Origin: Acheta domesticus
Lineage: Eukaryota > Arthropoda > Insecta > Orthoptera > Gryllidae
DNA: 64,000 nucleotides
Reading direction: 5' to 3'
Assembly (NCBI GenBank): GCA_031308135.1
Contig: JAHLJT010002630.1
Location: 102,342,526 to 102,406,525 of the forward strand
The notes beneath the pieces were generated by a model that was not told the origin of the DNA, searched no databases, and was given only the letters and a program-made list of their open reading frames with translations. The translations under genes and the position numbers were made by a program. Below are positions 22,976 through 32,757 of this stretch, in pieces. Numbering within the stretch: position 1 is the first letter of the stretch; each line of letters opens with the position of its first letter.

Positions 22976-23081
22976 GTATAGTAAACAACCTGTCCACACT
23001 GTGGATTAAACAAACTAAATAACAGTTGTACCAACATCAGTTGTACATGAAACACAAACAAAAAAGTAGCAGACGTCATTA

Positions 23082-25865
23082 AGTATAGTTTTAAAAACAA
23101 TTGGAGTGCTGTCAGATTTATTTATAATTTATAAGACGAGTTTAACTTGCGTTTACCGTAAAAGCGTAACTTGCGTTTACCATAAAAGTCCGGCATATGG
23201 AGGTTCTTGTATTTACGTTAAAAATAATATTGATTCTATCTCCTTGACGGAATTCAATGAGTATGCCGTTGAAAATGTTTTTGAAATTTCTGTTGTACAT
23301 CTTCCTGTGCTAAAAATGATATTGCTTTGCATCTACAGGCCTCCAACAAAGAGAGCTGCAGATTACATTTTGTTCTTAGAAAAACTAGAGATAACACTTA
23401 TCAAAGTCATCAATCGCTCTTTTGAATCCATTGTTGTATGTGGAGATTTTAACATTGATTTTCTGGTCGAATCTTGTGAGAAAGAGCAGTTTCTTAACTT
23501 AATTAATTCCTTCAATTTAGATATTACAATAAAAGTACCTACACGGATCACAGTAAATTCAAAGAAGGCAATCGATCAAATTATAATTAACAAAACCACT
23601 ACTCGACATGAAATTGAAACAAAAGATTTAGGATACAGTGACCACGATGCACGAATTCTTACCATTATACGAAATGCGAACAATGACACAATAAATAATA
23701 CACGTATGAGTAGAGTGTTTTCTAAAAGTAAAATAAAATTATTCATTGATTACTTGCTGCAGGAGTCATGGGACGCAGTTTATAATACTATTGATACAAA
23801 TGATAAATATTATTCTTTTTTTTCAACGCTTTCATTTCATTTTAACACTTGCTTTCCTCTTCAGAAAAGAAAATTAAATATTTCACGCAAAAGCAATTCT
23901 TGGATAACACAAGGGATTAGAACATCATGTAAAAACAAACGAATTCTATCTTTCATTTCTAAGCATCATAACGTATCTCAAGATTTCCTCCTGTACTTTA
24001 AAAAATACAAATCATTGTTAAGAAAAGTCATAAGGCAGGCTAAAATCATGAAACACGATCAGGATATTTTGAACTCAAATAACAAAACAAAATCAATGTG
24101 GGATATAGTAAAAAATGCGACCAAACCAACTAGAAACCTTATAGAGAATGTTGTTTTAAAAGATAACGATAGAGATGTGAACGATCCGGCAACAGTGGCT
24201 AGTCTCTTTAACCAATACTTTTCGAGAATTGCTGTCGATCTCACTAAGGGTTTTCAGCCACAAAATTCAACATCTGACGTTTCCCTAAAAGTCTTAGACA
24301 CTATGTTCGTTTCCGAAACCTCTTCCTATGAAATTCTCAAAATTATCGGTAAATTAAAAAATAAATATTCGGCCGGTTTAGATGAATTTCCGGATTGTTT
24401 GTTAAAGACGTGCGCGCCAGCCATTATACACCCGTTAACTCACATATTTAATGCATCCTTATGCACCGGAATTTTTCCAGATATTTTTAAAACAGCTAAG
24501 ATTAAGCCGCTCTTCAAAAATGGCAACAAAAATGAAGTTCAAAATTATCGGCCAATTTCTCTTTTGTCAGTTTTTTCAAAAATATTAGAGAGACTTTTTT
24601 ATGTGCGAATGGAAACCTTTCTGAATAAACACGACGCGTTTTCAAATTGCCAACATGGATTCCGGAAATCAAAATCTACGGAAACAGCCATTTTTTCTTT
24701 TCTTAAGGATGTTGCCTCATCATTGGATCAAAACGAAGCAACTATTGGAATATTTTTAGATGTTTCAAAAGCTTTTGACGTCATTGATCATAACATTTTA
24801 CTTTCAAAATTACCTTCGTATGGAATCCGTGGTATTGCTCTAGATTGGCTATGTTCGTACCTTAAACAACGATCTCAGAGAGTAGAAATACCTTACTGGA
24901 ATGATGGAACTTTATGTACACACCTTTCCGGTTCTTTGCCTATTGTACGTGGAGTCCCGCAAGGATCGATTTTAGGCCCTATTCTCTTCCTATTATACGT
25001 AAATGACATGCCCTTAGCGATTCGAAACGGAAGAACAGTTCTCTTTGCGGATGATACAAATATTCTTTGCAACAAAGAAACCGTAAATAGTACAATATCA
25101 GACGTTTCAAATTGGTTCCGTAATAACAAATTAAAAGTAAATGAAAATAAAACAGTTTCAATGCAGTTTTCCATATCAAATAAAAAATTCTGTACTCCAT
25201 TGAAAATGAACGGTGTGCCATTGACTGATGTTAATGTAACAAAGTTTTTAGGTCTATCAATTCAGTCAAACCTCAAATGGAATGCCCACTTAAATGAATT
25301 GAACACAAAATTAAGCTCATTATGCTACGCGTTCAGAATTCTTTCAAATTCCGTCAGCCTTCATACAGCTCGTTGTGTATATTTTGCCAATGTTCACTCC
25401 CGCCTGAGATATGGCATAATATTTTGGGGAAACACATCTTATAGTTCACAGACTTTCAGATTACAAAAAAGAATTGTACGAATAATAAGCAAATCCAACC
25501 CACGTGATTCTTGTAAGTCACTCTTTATTAATCTAGGAATTTTACCATTACCTTGTCTCCTGATTTACGAATCAGTAGTTTTTGTCAAAAATGACTTACT
25601 TAAGGACGGGAATATATTTTCAGCAAACGCCGATGTCTATAAGTATAACACACGACGTAGTAATCATATTCACCAGGTGGCAGTATCAACAGCTCACTAC
25701 AAAAAATTCACATACAATTCATGTACATTACTCTACAACACTTTGCCAGAAGACATTAAACGATTAAATTCCATAGAAAAGTTTAAGTCCCAAGTAAAAT
25801 CTTTTCTGCTGCATAACTGTTTCTATACAATTCGAGACTATACCGAGCATCAAAAAGGAAAGTAG
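23082..25865 (+). CDS. Non-LTR retrotransposon polyprotein, partial endonuclease plus reverse transcriptase
   Basis: An uninterrupted frame of 927 codons (no stop from 23082; a GTG at 23106 is only the first permissive start). Numbering from 23106: an apurinic-type endonuclease region has GGSCIYVKNN (32-41), IYRPP (76-80), GDFN (113-116), DQI (157-159) and the catalytic SDH (178-180). The reverse transcriptase has NYRPIS (480-485), DVSKAFD (552-558), GVPQGS (616-621) and the active-site FADDT (647-651). The C-terminal region contains a RLQKRIVRIIS block and ends with YNTLPEDIK. This belongs to the CR1/jockey-like side of non-LTR elements; the exact clade is not decided. The N-terminal quarter of the endonuclease is missing, and a 22-base local duplication (AACTTGCGTTTACC) sits at the start, so this is a 5'-truncated copy. 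An intact 900-codon frame argues for recent insertion. It would copy itself by target-primed reverse transcription, but without a promoter it is probably dead on arrival. Confidence 0.93.
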   Translation, partial: SIVLKTIGVLSDLFIIYKTSLTCVYRKSVTCVYHKSPAYGGSCIYVKNNIDSISLTEFNEYAVENVFEISVVHLPVLKMILLCIYRPPTKRAADYILFLEKLEITLIKVINRSFESIVVCGDFNIDFLVESCEKEQFLNLINSFNLDITIKVPTRITVNSKKAIDQIIINKTTTRHEIETKDLGYSDHDARILTIIRNANNDTINNTRMSRVFSKSKIKLFIDYLLQESWDAVYNTIDTNDKYYSFFSTLSFHFNTCFPLQKRKLNISRKSNSWITQGIRTSCKNKRILSFISKHHNVSQDFLLYFKKYKSLLRKVIRQAKIMKHDQDILNSNNKTKSMWDIVKNATKPTRNLIENVVLKDNDRDVNDPATVASLFNQYFSRIAVDLTKGFQPQNSTSDVSLKVLDTMFVSETSSYEILKIIGKLKNKYSAGLDEFPDCLLKTCAPAIIHPLTHIFNASLCTGIFPDIFKTAKIKPLFKNGNKNEVQNYRPISLLSVFSKILERLFYVRMETFLNKHDAFSNCQHGFRKSKSTETAIFSFLKDVASSLDQNEATIGIFLDVSKAFDVIDHNILLSKLPSYGIRGIALDWLCSYLKQRSQRVEIPYWNDGTLCTHLSGSLPIVRGVPQGSILGPILFLLYVNDMPLAIRNGRTVLFADDTNILCNKETVNSTISDVSNWFRNNKLKVNENKTVSMQFSISNKKFCTPLKMNGVPLTDVNVTKFLGLSIQSNLKWNAHLNELNTKLSSLCYAFRILSNSVSLHTARCVYFANVHSRLRYGIIFWGNTSYSSQTFRLQKRIVRIISKSNPRDSCKSLFINLGILPLPCLLIYESVVFVKNDLLKDGNIFSANADVYKYNTRRSNHIHQVAVSTAHYKKFTYNSCTLLYNTLPEDIKRLNSIEKFKSQVKSFLLHNCFYTIRDYTEHQKGK

Positions 25866-26439
25866 AATTAATTTTAACAATGATAGTTAATGTAATTATT
25901 TATCATTTGGACTGTATAATTCTAAAGAACCTGTAACAAGTATTGTACCACAGTTTCTGGGTTGATGGCCCCCATCTCGATCAGGTTTTTCGTCCAGTTT
26001 CCCTGATCCTTGAGCAAATGCTGAGATGGTCCCTTGTTTTGCTTCTGGACATAAATGTAACTTCATTATTTGTGCGCGTCTTCTGAATTTCAGTGGGAAA
26101 TATAGTTATTCAAATTATCGTTTTTCATATTATCGCGGCAAAAAGTATTATTCTTTCATGAAGAACATGAGGGTTCAGGGCAGAAATTTATAGCTAATTT
26201 ACCTTTGAAAATATATTTTATTATATAGGAGCGAATATTTGGTCAACAAAACTCGAAAAAAACTCTCTTTTCTGTATTCAAAATTCGACTAGAATATGGT
26301 TTAGGATAGAGACCACAGAATTATGAAAACGTGCACAAAATTCACTTTTCCCCATAGCTCGTCATACGCAGTTTTTAACTGTTTTTGACGTAAATAAATA
26401 AATAAATAAAAATCTTTAGTCTAATAATTTGCACACCTC
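25866..26439. other. Retrotransposon 3' untranslated region and flank
   Basis: The first 200 or so bases after the stop are probably the element's 3' UTR, but no poly-A or target duplication marks its end. A (TAAA)n run at about 26393-26411 lies further on. No gene. Confidence 0.45.
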
Positions 26440-26560
26440 TATACTTTGCTGTCCGGGAGTCACCACGTCCTAGGGACAGGTGCACGGTTTCGGCCGTCGT
26501 TCTGCGACCTTCCTCAGGGCAAAATGCCCGTACCGCACAAAGACGAAATGCTCGCACGGA
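26440..26560 (-). ncRNA. Hammerhead-like ribozyme core, Penelope-like context
   Basis: The reverse strand reads CCCTGAGGAAGGTCG, then GACGGCCGAAACCG, then ACCTGTCCC. This supplies CTGAGGA (matching the conserved CUGANGA), a stem-II-like GG..CC pairing, GAAAC, and a GUC that could be the cleavage triplet after a two-pair stem III. Such minimal hammerheads are known from Penelope-like elements and retrozymes. I do not see a convincing stem I, so activity is doubtful. No reverse transcriptase is adjacent. Confidence 0.4.
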
Positions 26561-26887
26561 TTAATTGACTAGTTATCCCTTATATATCTGTTATAAATCT
26601 GCTCTAGACGTGTTTATGCACAAAATATTTCCGTGCGAGATAGCCTTTGGACGTGTTCTTACGCTCAGTCATGTCGCTAGGAGCTTCCAGACGAGATCGT
26701 ACGCTCGACCGCAATGTCCCGGGAGGCCCTGCACGAGTTCCCTCGTGAATACGCCCTTTCGGCTATCGGTAGGACTTACTGATAACTGAAATACCATGCG
26801 TGGTATCTATGTGCGAACTATCACAACCGGGGCTGCAGCGAGAAACATGACACACGACGCGTGACCGTTAGTCAGCCGGCCCTAAAC
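26561..26887. other. Intergenic, nothing recognised
   Basis: Mixed composition; short frames only. Confidence 0.4.
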
Positions 26888-26895
26888 AGTTGAAG

Positions 26896-27129
26896 CAGTG
26901 TTGTCAAGGTTGATGCCACGAGCGGGAGTCCGTGACACGAGTGCCACGACGAAATCGCCCCTCCACGCAGTTCATCACCCCGCCGCATGATACAACGCCA
27001 TCCCTATTGTAAAACGGCGGGTTTACGAATAGTTTCCTATCCCGACGCTAGTGGCGCAGAGAAGCTCGTGGCATGGCACGGTGACAAGAGGCGTGCCAGT
27101 TCCACTAGTAGGAGATCTTGACACCACTG
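26896..27129. mobile_element. hAT-type MITE, copy 1
   Basis: Termini CAGTGTTGTCAAGG and CTTGACACCACTG are inverted. Flanks AGTTGAAG (26888-26895) and AGTTAAAG (27130-27137) match in 7 of 8 bases, the hAT target size. The 234-bp interior is the same as 45701-45930 (GCCACGAGCGGGAGTCCG, ACGACGAAATCG, CCATCCCTATTGT). It is too short to code. Confidence 0.9.
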
Positions 27130-27252
27130 AGTTAAAGGGTTAACAAGCTGGTAAAATTCCATGCCAAACCGCGTATCCAGCACGATGAGTGTTGCGTCTA
27201 AGAAACAGGACGCCTAGCCTCCCAACGAGAGGGGAAAGGAGCTTTCAGCAGA

Positions 27253-27592
27253 CATCTTGTTGTGTGTTGTGAAGTGTAGTGCAATAAAGAAGTAGAAAGA
27301 GAAGGGAAGTGCAAGTGTTGTGAAGTGAAGTGGAGTGCAGTGTATAAAGAGTCGTATATTTTTTGTCTAAATTATCTGTACAGGACCGCCATAAATGTCG
27401 AATTATTGCGGTTATTGTTAACAATGATAACAATAAAGACATTGTTATCTTATTATTGTTGTTATTGTCTTTAAATAATTTTAAGTTATTTTGTAATTAA
27501 TTCCTAATTATAATATGTAAATTTTAGTGTTCCGCCACCAGGTTGCATAAACCTACCTGCGGAAATAATAAATATCTATCTATCTATCTCCC
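27253..27592 (+). mobile_element. Solo 3' tail of the 33.7-kb retrotransposon family
   Basis: Matches the 3' UTR of the second retrotransposon (about 35560-35905): GAAGTAGAAAGAGAAG, GTGGAGTGCAGTGTATAAA, CTGTACAGGACC.CCATAA, TTAGTGTTCCGCCACCAGGT, AAACCTACCTGCGGAAATAA. It ends in the same (ATCT)n run. Extreme 5' truncation with a precise 3' end is the usual outcome of non-LTR insertion. Confidence 0.92.
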
Positions 27593-27795
27593 AGGCCAAG
27601 GGCGCAGGGCGGGCGTGTTTGGTCGGGGACCCATTCCGAGCCCTGCGAAGCGGCCCTTCGTCTCCCTTCCCTCTCTCCAACCGCCTGCTCCCCGCGTCCC
27701 TCCCTCACACCCCCAAGGCGTCCCAGCCCGAGCGCCGACGAGCACTCCGGACCGCCATATTTCTCCCTTTGCCGTCCCGGGAGGCGTCCTTTGCC
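27593..27795. other. GC-rich flank preceding the 27.8-kb array
   Basis: Contains CATATTTCTCCCTTTGCCGTCCCGGG-like sequence that resembles the lead-in to the 29.1-kb array. The overlapping frames are artefacts of the GC-rich array. Confidence 0.4.
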
Positions 27796-28315
27796 GCGCC
27801 GCGCCGTCCGAATGCACGGAACGAATGTTCCGAATGCTATTCGAATGCACGGAATGAATGTCCCGAATGCCATCCGAATGCACTGAACGAATGTTCCGAA
27901 TGCACGGAACGAATGTTCCGAGTGCCGTCCGAAGGGACCGAACAAATGTTCCAAATGCCATCCGAATGCACGGAACGAATGTTCCGAATGCTATTCGAAT
28001 GTCCGAATGCACGGAACGAAATGTCCGAATGATTGCGTAGGCTTCCGCGGCCGGAATTCATGTTGTCCAGGCTATCCGGGATCGACGACGCGGCTCATAC
28101 CGGATAGCCTGGACAATACGAAATGTCCGAATGCTGTCCGAATGCACAGAACGAATGTTCCGAGTGCCGTCCGAAGGGACGGAACAAATGTTCCAAATGC
28201 CATCTGAATGCACGGAACGTATGTTCCGAATGCCATCCGAATCCACGGAACAAATTTTCCGAATGCCGTCCGAATGCACGGAACGAATGTTCCGAATGCC
28301 ATCCGAATGCACGGA
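27796..28315. repeat. Minisatellite of CCGAATGCACGGAACGAATGTT units, split by a hairpin insert
   Basis: Words GTCCGAATGC, ACGGAACGAATGTTCCGA, TGCCATCCGAATGC and GCCGTCCGAAGGGAC alternate at roughly 25-35 base spacing. Many units contain the palindrome GGAACGAATGTTCC. The array is interrupted at about 28030-28120. All frames on both strands are nearly open, so apparent proteins (Asn, Glu, Cys, Arg, Met) are not genes. Confidence 0.9.
28063..28116. repeat. Perfect 17-bp inverted repeat inside the minisatellite
   Basis: TTGTCCAGGCTATCCGG at 28063-28079 is exactly complementary to CCGGATAGCCTGGACAA at 28100-28116, with a 20-base loop. It stands out from the array sequence around it, suggesting a small insertion or a foldback end. 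Confidence 0.9.
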
Positions 28316-28376
28316 CCAGAGCCGTTAACAGCATTGGTGGCGGCCCTTGGACCTAGGTTAATTTGGGGGCCCACTA

Positions 28377-28560
28377 TGCATACTTAGTAGATTTACTGCA
28401 TGTAAAAGATCCTCAAGCCTAAAAGAAGCCTCTGAGCTAAACTCAAATCGCCTGTTCATCACCCGAGATAATACCTCCTTTCTTCGCTAGATGGTGAAAG
28501 GAGTGTAGCGAAATTTGCGTGGTCAGACGGAAGAGCGGGATTAATAATAGTAGTAATAAT
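28377..28560 (+). mobile_element. SINE family A, 3' part only
   Basis: Matches the body of the copies at 37.6, 48.6 and 61.3 kb: TAGTAGATTTACTGCATGTA, AAAGATCCTCAAGCC, GCCTCTGAGCTAAA, GGTGAAAGGAG.GTAGCGAAA and TTTGCGTGGTCAGACGG then AAGAGC. It then runs into a TAATAATAGTAG tail. The tRNA-like head and the AAAAATCC block are missing. Confidence 0.85.
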
Positions 28561-29070
28561 AATACATAAGCTTTATTTGAACAAAACATATATACAGATA
28601 CATATATTTATAAATAAATAAATAAATTTGCATTTGTACAAAAAGTTTTGATTCAGGAAAAAATCTGCTCTTAAGTAATACCTGGAAAACAGACACTCCA
28701 GTATGTAATAATTTAATGTACAATCATACATGAGACTTAAAACAAGAAGCAAAAAAGTAGACTACGAATTAAGCATAAAAGCAGACTACAGTAAAAGCTG
28801 AATACAATAAATGTAGAACACAAGCATGCACATTACATTTAATTTATAATAATTTTATATATATATATAATGTTATTAGTCGTAAAGTAGGGAAATCATG
28901 GCCATGAGTGATTGTGAACTTCAAGGAATGTAGTAAAACATGAATGGGAGTCTAACGGTGGATTTTTTAAAAATTGTATTGTTGTTTCGTGCTCGGGCTT
29001 TTGTGTTTGTTCCATGGATAGCCAGCAGAGGGCGTATTTCTGCCTTCGCCGCCGCCGTCCCGCGCGACCG
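28561..29070. other. AT-rich intergenic, nothing recognised
   Basis: (TAAA)n near 28612-28625 and (TA)n near 28855-28870; no gene. Confidence 0.5.
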
Positions 29071-29080
29071 CCGGGCCGTC

Positions 29081-29352
29081 CGAACGCAAGGGACGACCGA
29101 ACGCAAGGGACGACCGAACGCAAGGGACCGCCGAACGCAAGGGACGGCCGAACGCAAGGGACGGCCGAACGCAAGGGACGGCCGAACGCAAGGGACGGCC
29201 GAACGCAAGGGACGCCCGAACGCAAGGGACGCCCGAACGCAAGCGACGACCGAACGCAAGGGACGACCGAACGCAAGGGACGACCGAACGCAAGGGACGA
29301 CCGAACGCAAGGGACCGCCGAACGCAAGGGACGACCGAACGCAAGGGACGAC
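29081..29352. repeat. 17-bp satellite, 16 units in exact register
   Basis: The unit CGAACGCAAGGGACGAC begins at 29081 and recurs every 17 bases through 29336 without a single indel. Substitutions are confined mostly to two positions (GACGACC, GACGGCC, GACCGCC, GACGCCC variants) plus one GCAAGCGAC. Because 17 is not a multiple of three and the unit lacks stops, all frames stay open; the 130-150 codon frames on both strands are artefacts. Confidence 0.97.
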
Positions 29353-29928
29353 CGAATGTACTTACCAAGTACTTGTACTTACCAAGTTCGAATTTCCGTA
29401 ATTAAAAAATAATCAAATTGCTGAAAAAGCACAACCAACACAACATAGCAACACGCATACCACACGGGGTATCCGGCCGGAGAGTCTCTTCCGTGGGCCT
29501 ACTCGTGCTTACGTCACAAAATCGTCGCCAGGCTTCGTATTCCAGAGGGCGCTGCGCCGGGCCGTCCGAACGCAAGGGACGACCTCGGGTCGCAAAGACC
29601 ACGCGGCCGTTCCGAGGCGGATGGCGGCGCAGCGGTCGCAACGATTGATCGGACGATTCCGCCGGTAGTTTCCCGCGCTTTCAATCGCCCGGAAGCGGTT
29701 AGAGGGCGATTGGATTTTAATTCTCCGGGTGGTCGTTTGAGCCGCGGCCGCCACTGCTGAGTCGACGTTCAAGCGAGCGAAAAACCGCGTCGCCGTTTCT
29801 GCTGATACGATTACAGTAGTCAAGGGAAAGAGGGGTTCAGGGGAACTCAGTCCCCTCAAAATTCAATGATATTGTACATATTCCAAAATACAGTTTTTAA
29901 CAATTTTCTGAACTGAAAAAGGAATTCC

Positions 29929-29936
<8 letters not shown>
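29353..29936. other. Flank with single satellite unit; otherwise nothing recognised
   Basis: A direct repeat GTACTTACCAAGT occurs at about 29358 and 29374. A lone copy of the 17-bp unit, GTCCGAACGCAAGGGACGACC, lies near 29562-29583 in GC-rich DNA. No gene motif in the frames seen. Confidence 0.5.

Positions 29937-29975
<39 letters not shown>
29937..29975. repeat. (AT)n microsatellite
   Basis: About 20 consecutive AT units bounded by GTGT and ACACAC. Confidence 0.95.
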
Positions 29976-29980
<5 letters not shown>

Positions 29981-30368
29981 GGGGTGAGTCACGTAACTTT
30001 AGCACCTCCTGTAACTTTTAAACGGTTGACGTTATTGCAATGCAGTTTTCACAGAAGTGCATAAGGGAATGGGGCTAATTCATACGTGTATTTATTTCTG
30101 TTTTATCAGTTGTATTTTATGAGATATTTGAGGTAACTTTGTTTTTTCAAATAGAACTATACATATTTTTTCAGTCCATCATGACGAGCGTAAAAAGACA
30201 AATTCAATGATATAAATATCGACATATGTTAGATAAGCATTTTTTTGATTAATTTTTAGTTTTGAAACTAGGGTTTAACGGATATTTTGAATGTTCTCGT
30301 AATAGTCCTCCACATAAGGTCACGCAGGTTCTGTCTGAGCTCCACCGGCAAATGCGCGCCGGGAAGTT
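29976..30368. other. Intergenic, nothing recognised
   Basis: Begins GGGGTGAGTCACGTAAC beside the (AT)n run, which has the look of a transposon end, but no partner end was found. Confidence 0.35.
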
Positions 30369-30370
30369 TA

Positions 30371-30818
30371 GTACTTGAAGATACAAAAATATTCCAAATA
30401 TTCACAAACCTGTTACAGTTTTTCCTGAACTCTACTTTCAGTCCTTCCGCATTTTCATAGGAAGTGTGTATTGAAATACGTTTGTTTCCATCCTTAAGTT
30501 ATTATTATATGCTTATTAACATTTACATTGTTCGCTCACAATATGCAATATCCTTTGTACAGTCTTAATATTTATTCTGATAGTGTTTTGCTTCAAGATA
30601 CCATTAATATCCTGTGATATAAAACCCCATTGAAAGGAGCTGAAGTAATAAACAATTTTATTACAATACATAGTTATGACAAATTCTTATTTTCAATCCT
30701 TTAATTCCAACCAAAGAAAGAAAAAAATTGAATATGCAGAAAGATGGAAAGAAAAGTTCAGGGGAAAAACCTACAACAGTTTTGTGAATATTTGGAATAT
30801 TTTCGTATCTTCAAGTAC
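30371..30818. mobile_element. MITE with about 70-bp inverted repeats, TA target
   Basis: The left arm GTACTTGAAGATAC...AATATTCCAAATATTCACAAA (about 30371-30435) is mirrored by the right arm ending ATCTTCAAGTAC (about 30757-30818). Both are flanked by TA. Long inverted arms with TA duplication suggest a Tc1/mariner-mobilised MITE. The 448-bp interior is AT-rich and non-coding. Confidence 0.82.
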
Positions 30819-30844
30819 TAAACTAAAATTTATACAATAGGTTT

Positions 30845-31405
30845 TCTTGTGTGGGCACGGCCGCCTGGGGCTGATATATAAAGCACCAAGGCAACAGATG
30901 GATTGCTTAAGAAGAGGAAAATCAACAACCAGAAGGAGAATGAACGTCGTGTTGACGAAGGGTGATAGATGGTATGGTGGACGATTGAAAAGTTTTGATG
31001 GAATGAGAGATGTTCACTCATAAGTAAGGGCTGGGTTATTTGATTGCCGAATGTACGTCTTGGAGGAGCTGGAAGATTTGAGAAATATGAAATATGTTTG
31101 TCGACTTGTGCACGTGAGCAGGAAGACGTATATTGAAAAACGAACAGACTGTAAAGTTTTTCTTTTAGTTATTTGTGTAAAGTTCATTTTATTTTTGATG
31201 TTGTTATTATTGTTTAATTTACAGTTATTGTAATAAATATTATCATTTTATTTTGAAATTTTGGAATTGTTTTTGGTCAATATAATTTAACGGTAAGTTG
31301 CCATTTTTCAGATCAGTAGTGTATGCCGTTGAATCATCGACCCCTTTTAAATAAAATGTGATGATTCTATTTTTTTAATGAAATTAATTCAAAAAAGGGC
31401 AAAGA
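30845..31405 (+). repeat. Dispersed repeat family R, copy 1
   Basis: Shares ordered blocks with 37365-38355: GCACGGCC.CCTGG, CACCAAGGC.ACAGAT, AAAATCAACAA, ACGGTAAGTT..CCATT, TTCAG.TC, TATGCCGT..AATCA.CG and CCC....AAATAAA. No coding capacity or Pol III head recognised. Its class is unknown. Confidence 0.65.
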
Positions 31406-31450
31406 AAATTATATATAATTTATTTAATTAATTTATTATTTAATATATAC

Positions 31451-31486
<36 letters not shown>

Positions 31487-31496
31487 ACCTTGTATA

Positions 31497-32198
31497 CACG
31501 TAGGTAAGTCAGTATCTGCAATTTTGCTTTGTCTTTAAGTTGGTTCTCGTCTTTGTGTGCTTACCAACCGGTAGATGAGGCCGTCGTCTTGGCGTGTAGG
31601 GGGTTTCAGCGTTATCTGATCAATCTTGTGCTGTTGGGGCATAAAGATGTCTGCGGCAGTCTTTTTTGCACCTAACAAGAAGAGCGTTCCGTTATGGTGT
31701 GAAGGTGGTACCAGTGGCGGAAATTCATAGCACGTTTTCAGCACAACGCGGGGACAATGTTTTGCCACAGAGAAGTGTTTACCAGTTACCAGAACAGTTC
31801 AAAAGTGGTCGAACGAGCGTGAAGGATGACGAAAGAACAGCTGCAGCCGCAAACGATCCCTACATTGAACAATTGCGTGCCTTGATCCTGAATAACAGAC
31901 CAGTGAATGCCAACGAAATGGCAAACCATATGCAGTCCGAATCTCGCCCCGTCGGATTACCATCTGTTTGGTCCGTGGGTTTTGCTCCGATCAACAGTTC
32001 AAAGAAATGGTGCGTACGTGCCTTGCTGCACAATAAAAAACCTGTTTTCGGAAGGTATCGGAAAGCTTGTGCAACGTTAGACCAAGTCATTGAAAAGAAG
32101 GGTGACTATGTTAAAAAAAATGATATCAATAAAAATTGTTTATCCTTCCTCTAATAAATTATAAAAATTGATTGCAGATACTAATTGACTTACCCTCA
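31497..32198 (+). mobile_element. Mariner-like element with internal deletion
   Basis: Inverted termini flanked by TA: the left has GGTAAGTCAG then TATCTGCAAT, and the right read in reverse has GGGTAAGTCAATTAGTATCT then GCAAT (about 27 bases, with a 3-base gap difference). At 702 bp the element is about half the length of a full mariner (about 1.3 kb). Both flanks are AT microsatellites (31430-31485 and 32200-32320), a TA-rich target. Confidence 0.88.
31666..32154 (+). pseudogene. Mariner transposase remnant, N- and C-terminal parts fused
   Basis: The 162-codon frame begins with the helix-turn-helix region typical of mariner transposases: VVPVAEIHSTFSAQRGDNV, RSVYQ, and FKSGRTSVKDDERTAAAAND, then LRALILNNRPVNANEMA. 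It then jumps to the C-terminal part: in the next frame the same DNA reads SPNLAPSDYHLFGP, which contains the third catalytic Asp of the DD34D triad, followed by LFSEGIGKLVQRW. The frame used by the long ORF is therefore shifted, and the residues carrying the first two Asp are deleted. No transposase activity is possible. Ends and coding remnant agree, so the identification is firm. Confidence 0.88.
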
Positions 32199-32322
32199 TA
32201 TTATATATATATATATATATATATAATATTTTATATATATATATATATTATATATGTATATATATTATATATGTATATATATTATATATGTATATATATA
32301 TTATATTATACATATTACAGAC
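32199..32322. repeat. (AT)n / TATATG microsatellite
   Basis: Alternating TA with repeated TATATATTATATATG units. Confidence 0.95.
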
Positions 32323-32512
32323 AAATTGTTAACATTATAAATATTAACAGTAAATAAAGAAATAAAAGCACATTTTATTTTCAGCATACATAAAAAATTG
32401 TCAAAAAACGAACATGTCGGTTGGACATTATACTTCCCTCCTCCTCCCTCCCCCCGAGACAAATCCGAGGGCGTGCGGGCAGCGTTTGACGTGCCTCGCG
32501 TAAGGCATAGAT

Positions 32513-32608
32513 CAGGGGTGTCCAACTTGCAAGGCGTGAAGAGCCACAACTAAAACTTTTTTTATAGGATTGCGGGCCATATTTTCATAACTCGGGCGAT
32601 CAACCCCT
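32513..32608. mobile_element. hAT-like terminus, weak
   Basis: CAGGGGTGTCCAACTTGCAA resembles the hAT end at 15164 and is followed by GGATTGCGGGCCAT, a common subterminal block. No matching right end with an 8-base duplication was found, so this may be a broken copy. Confidence 0.4.
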
Positions 32609-32757
32609 GACTTTCTCGTATTGTTGAGCTCCGCACTTTGACCGTCTGATCTGAAACAGGGGGCGGGGAGAACAATGCGTGATGTCAGGCCGTGTGATGC
32701 ATAACGCCGTGATACACATTCGGATTTTGCATTTCTGAATTTACTAGAAAATAATTC

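Noticed and set aside
29081..29352. CRISPR-like array of regularly spaced repeats
   Set aside because: Units are directly abutting 17-mers without spacers, in a eukaryotic context.
28896..29412. Six overlapping 130-150 codon frames with 17-residue repeats
   Set aside because: A 17-bp stop-free satellite gives the same peptide repeats in every frame.
29976..30368. Transposon beginning GGGGTGAGTCACG next to the (AT)n run
   Set aside because: No inverted partner or target duplication could be found.
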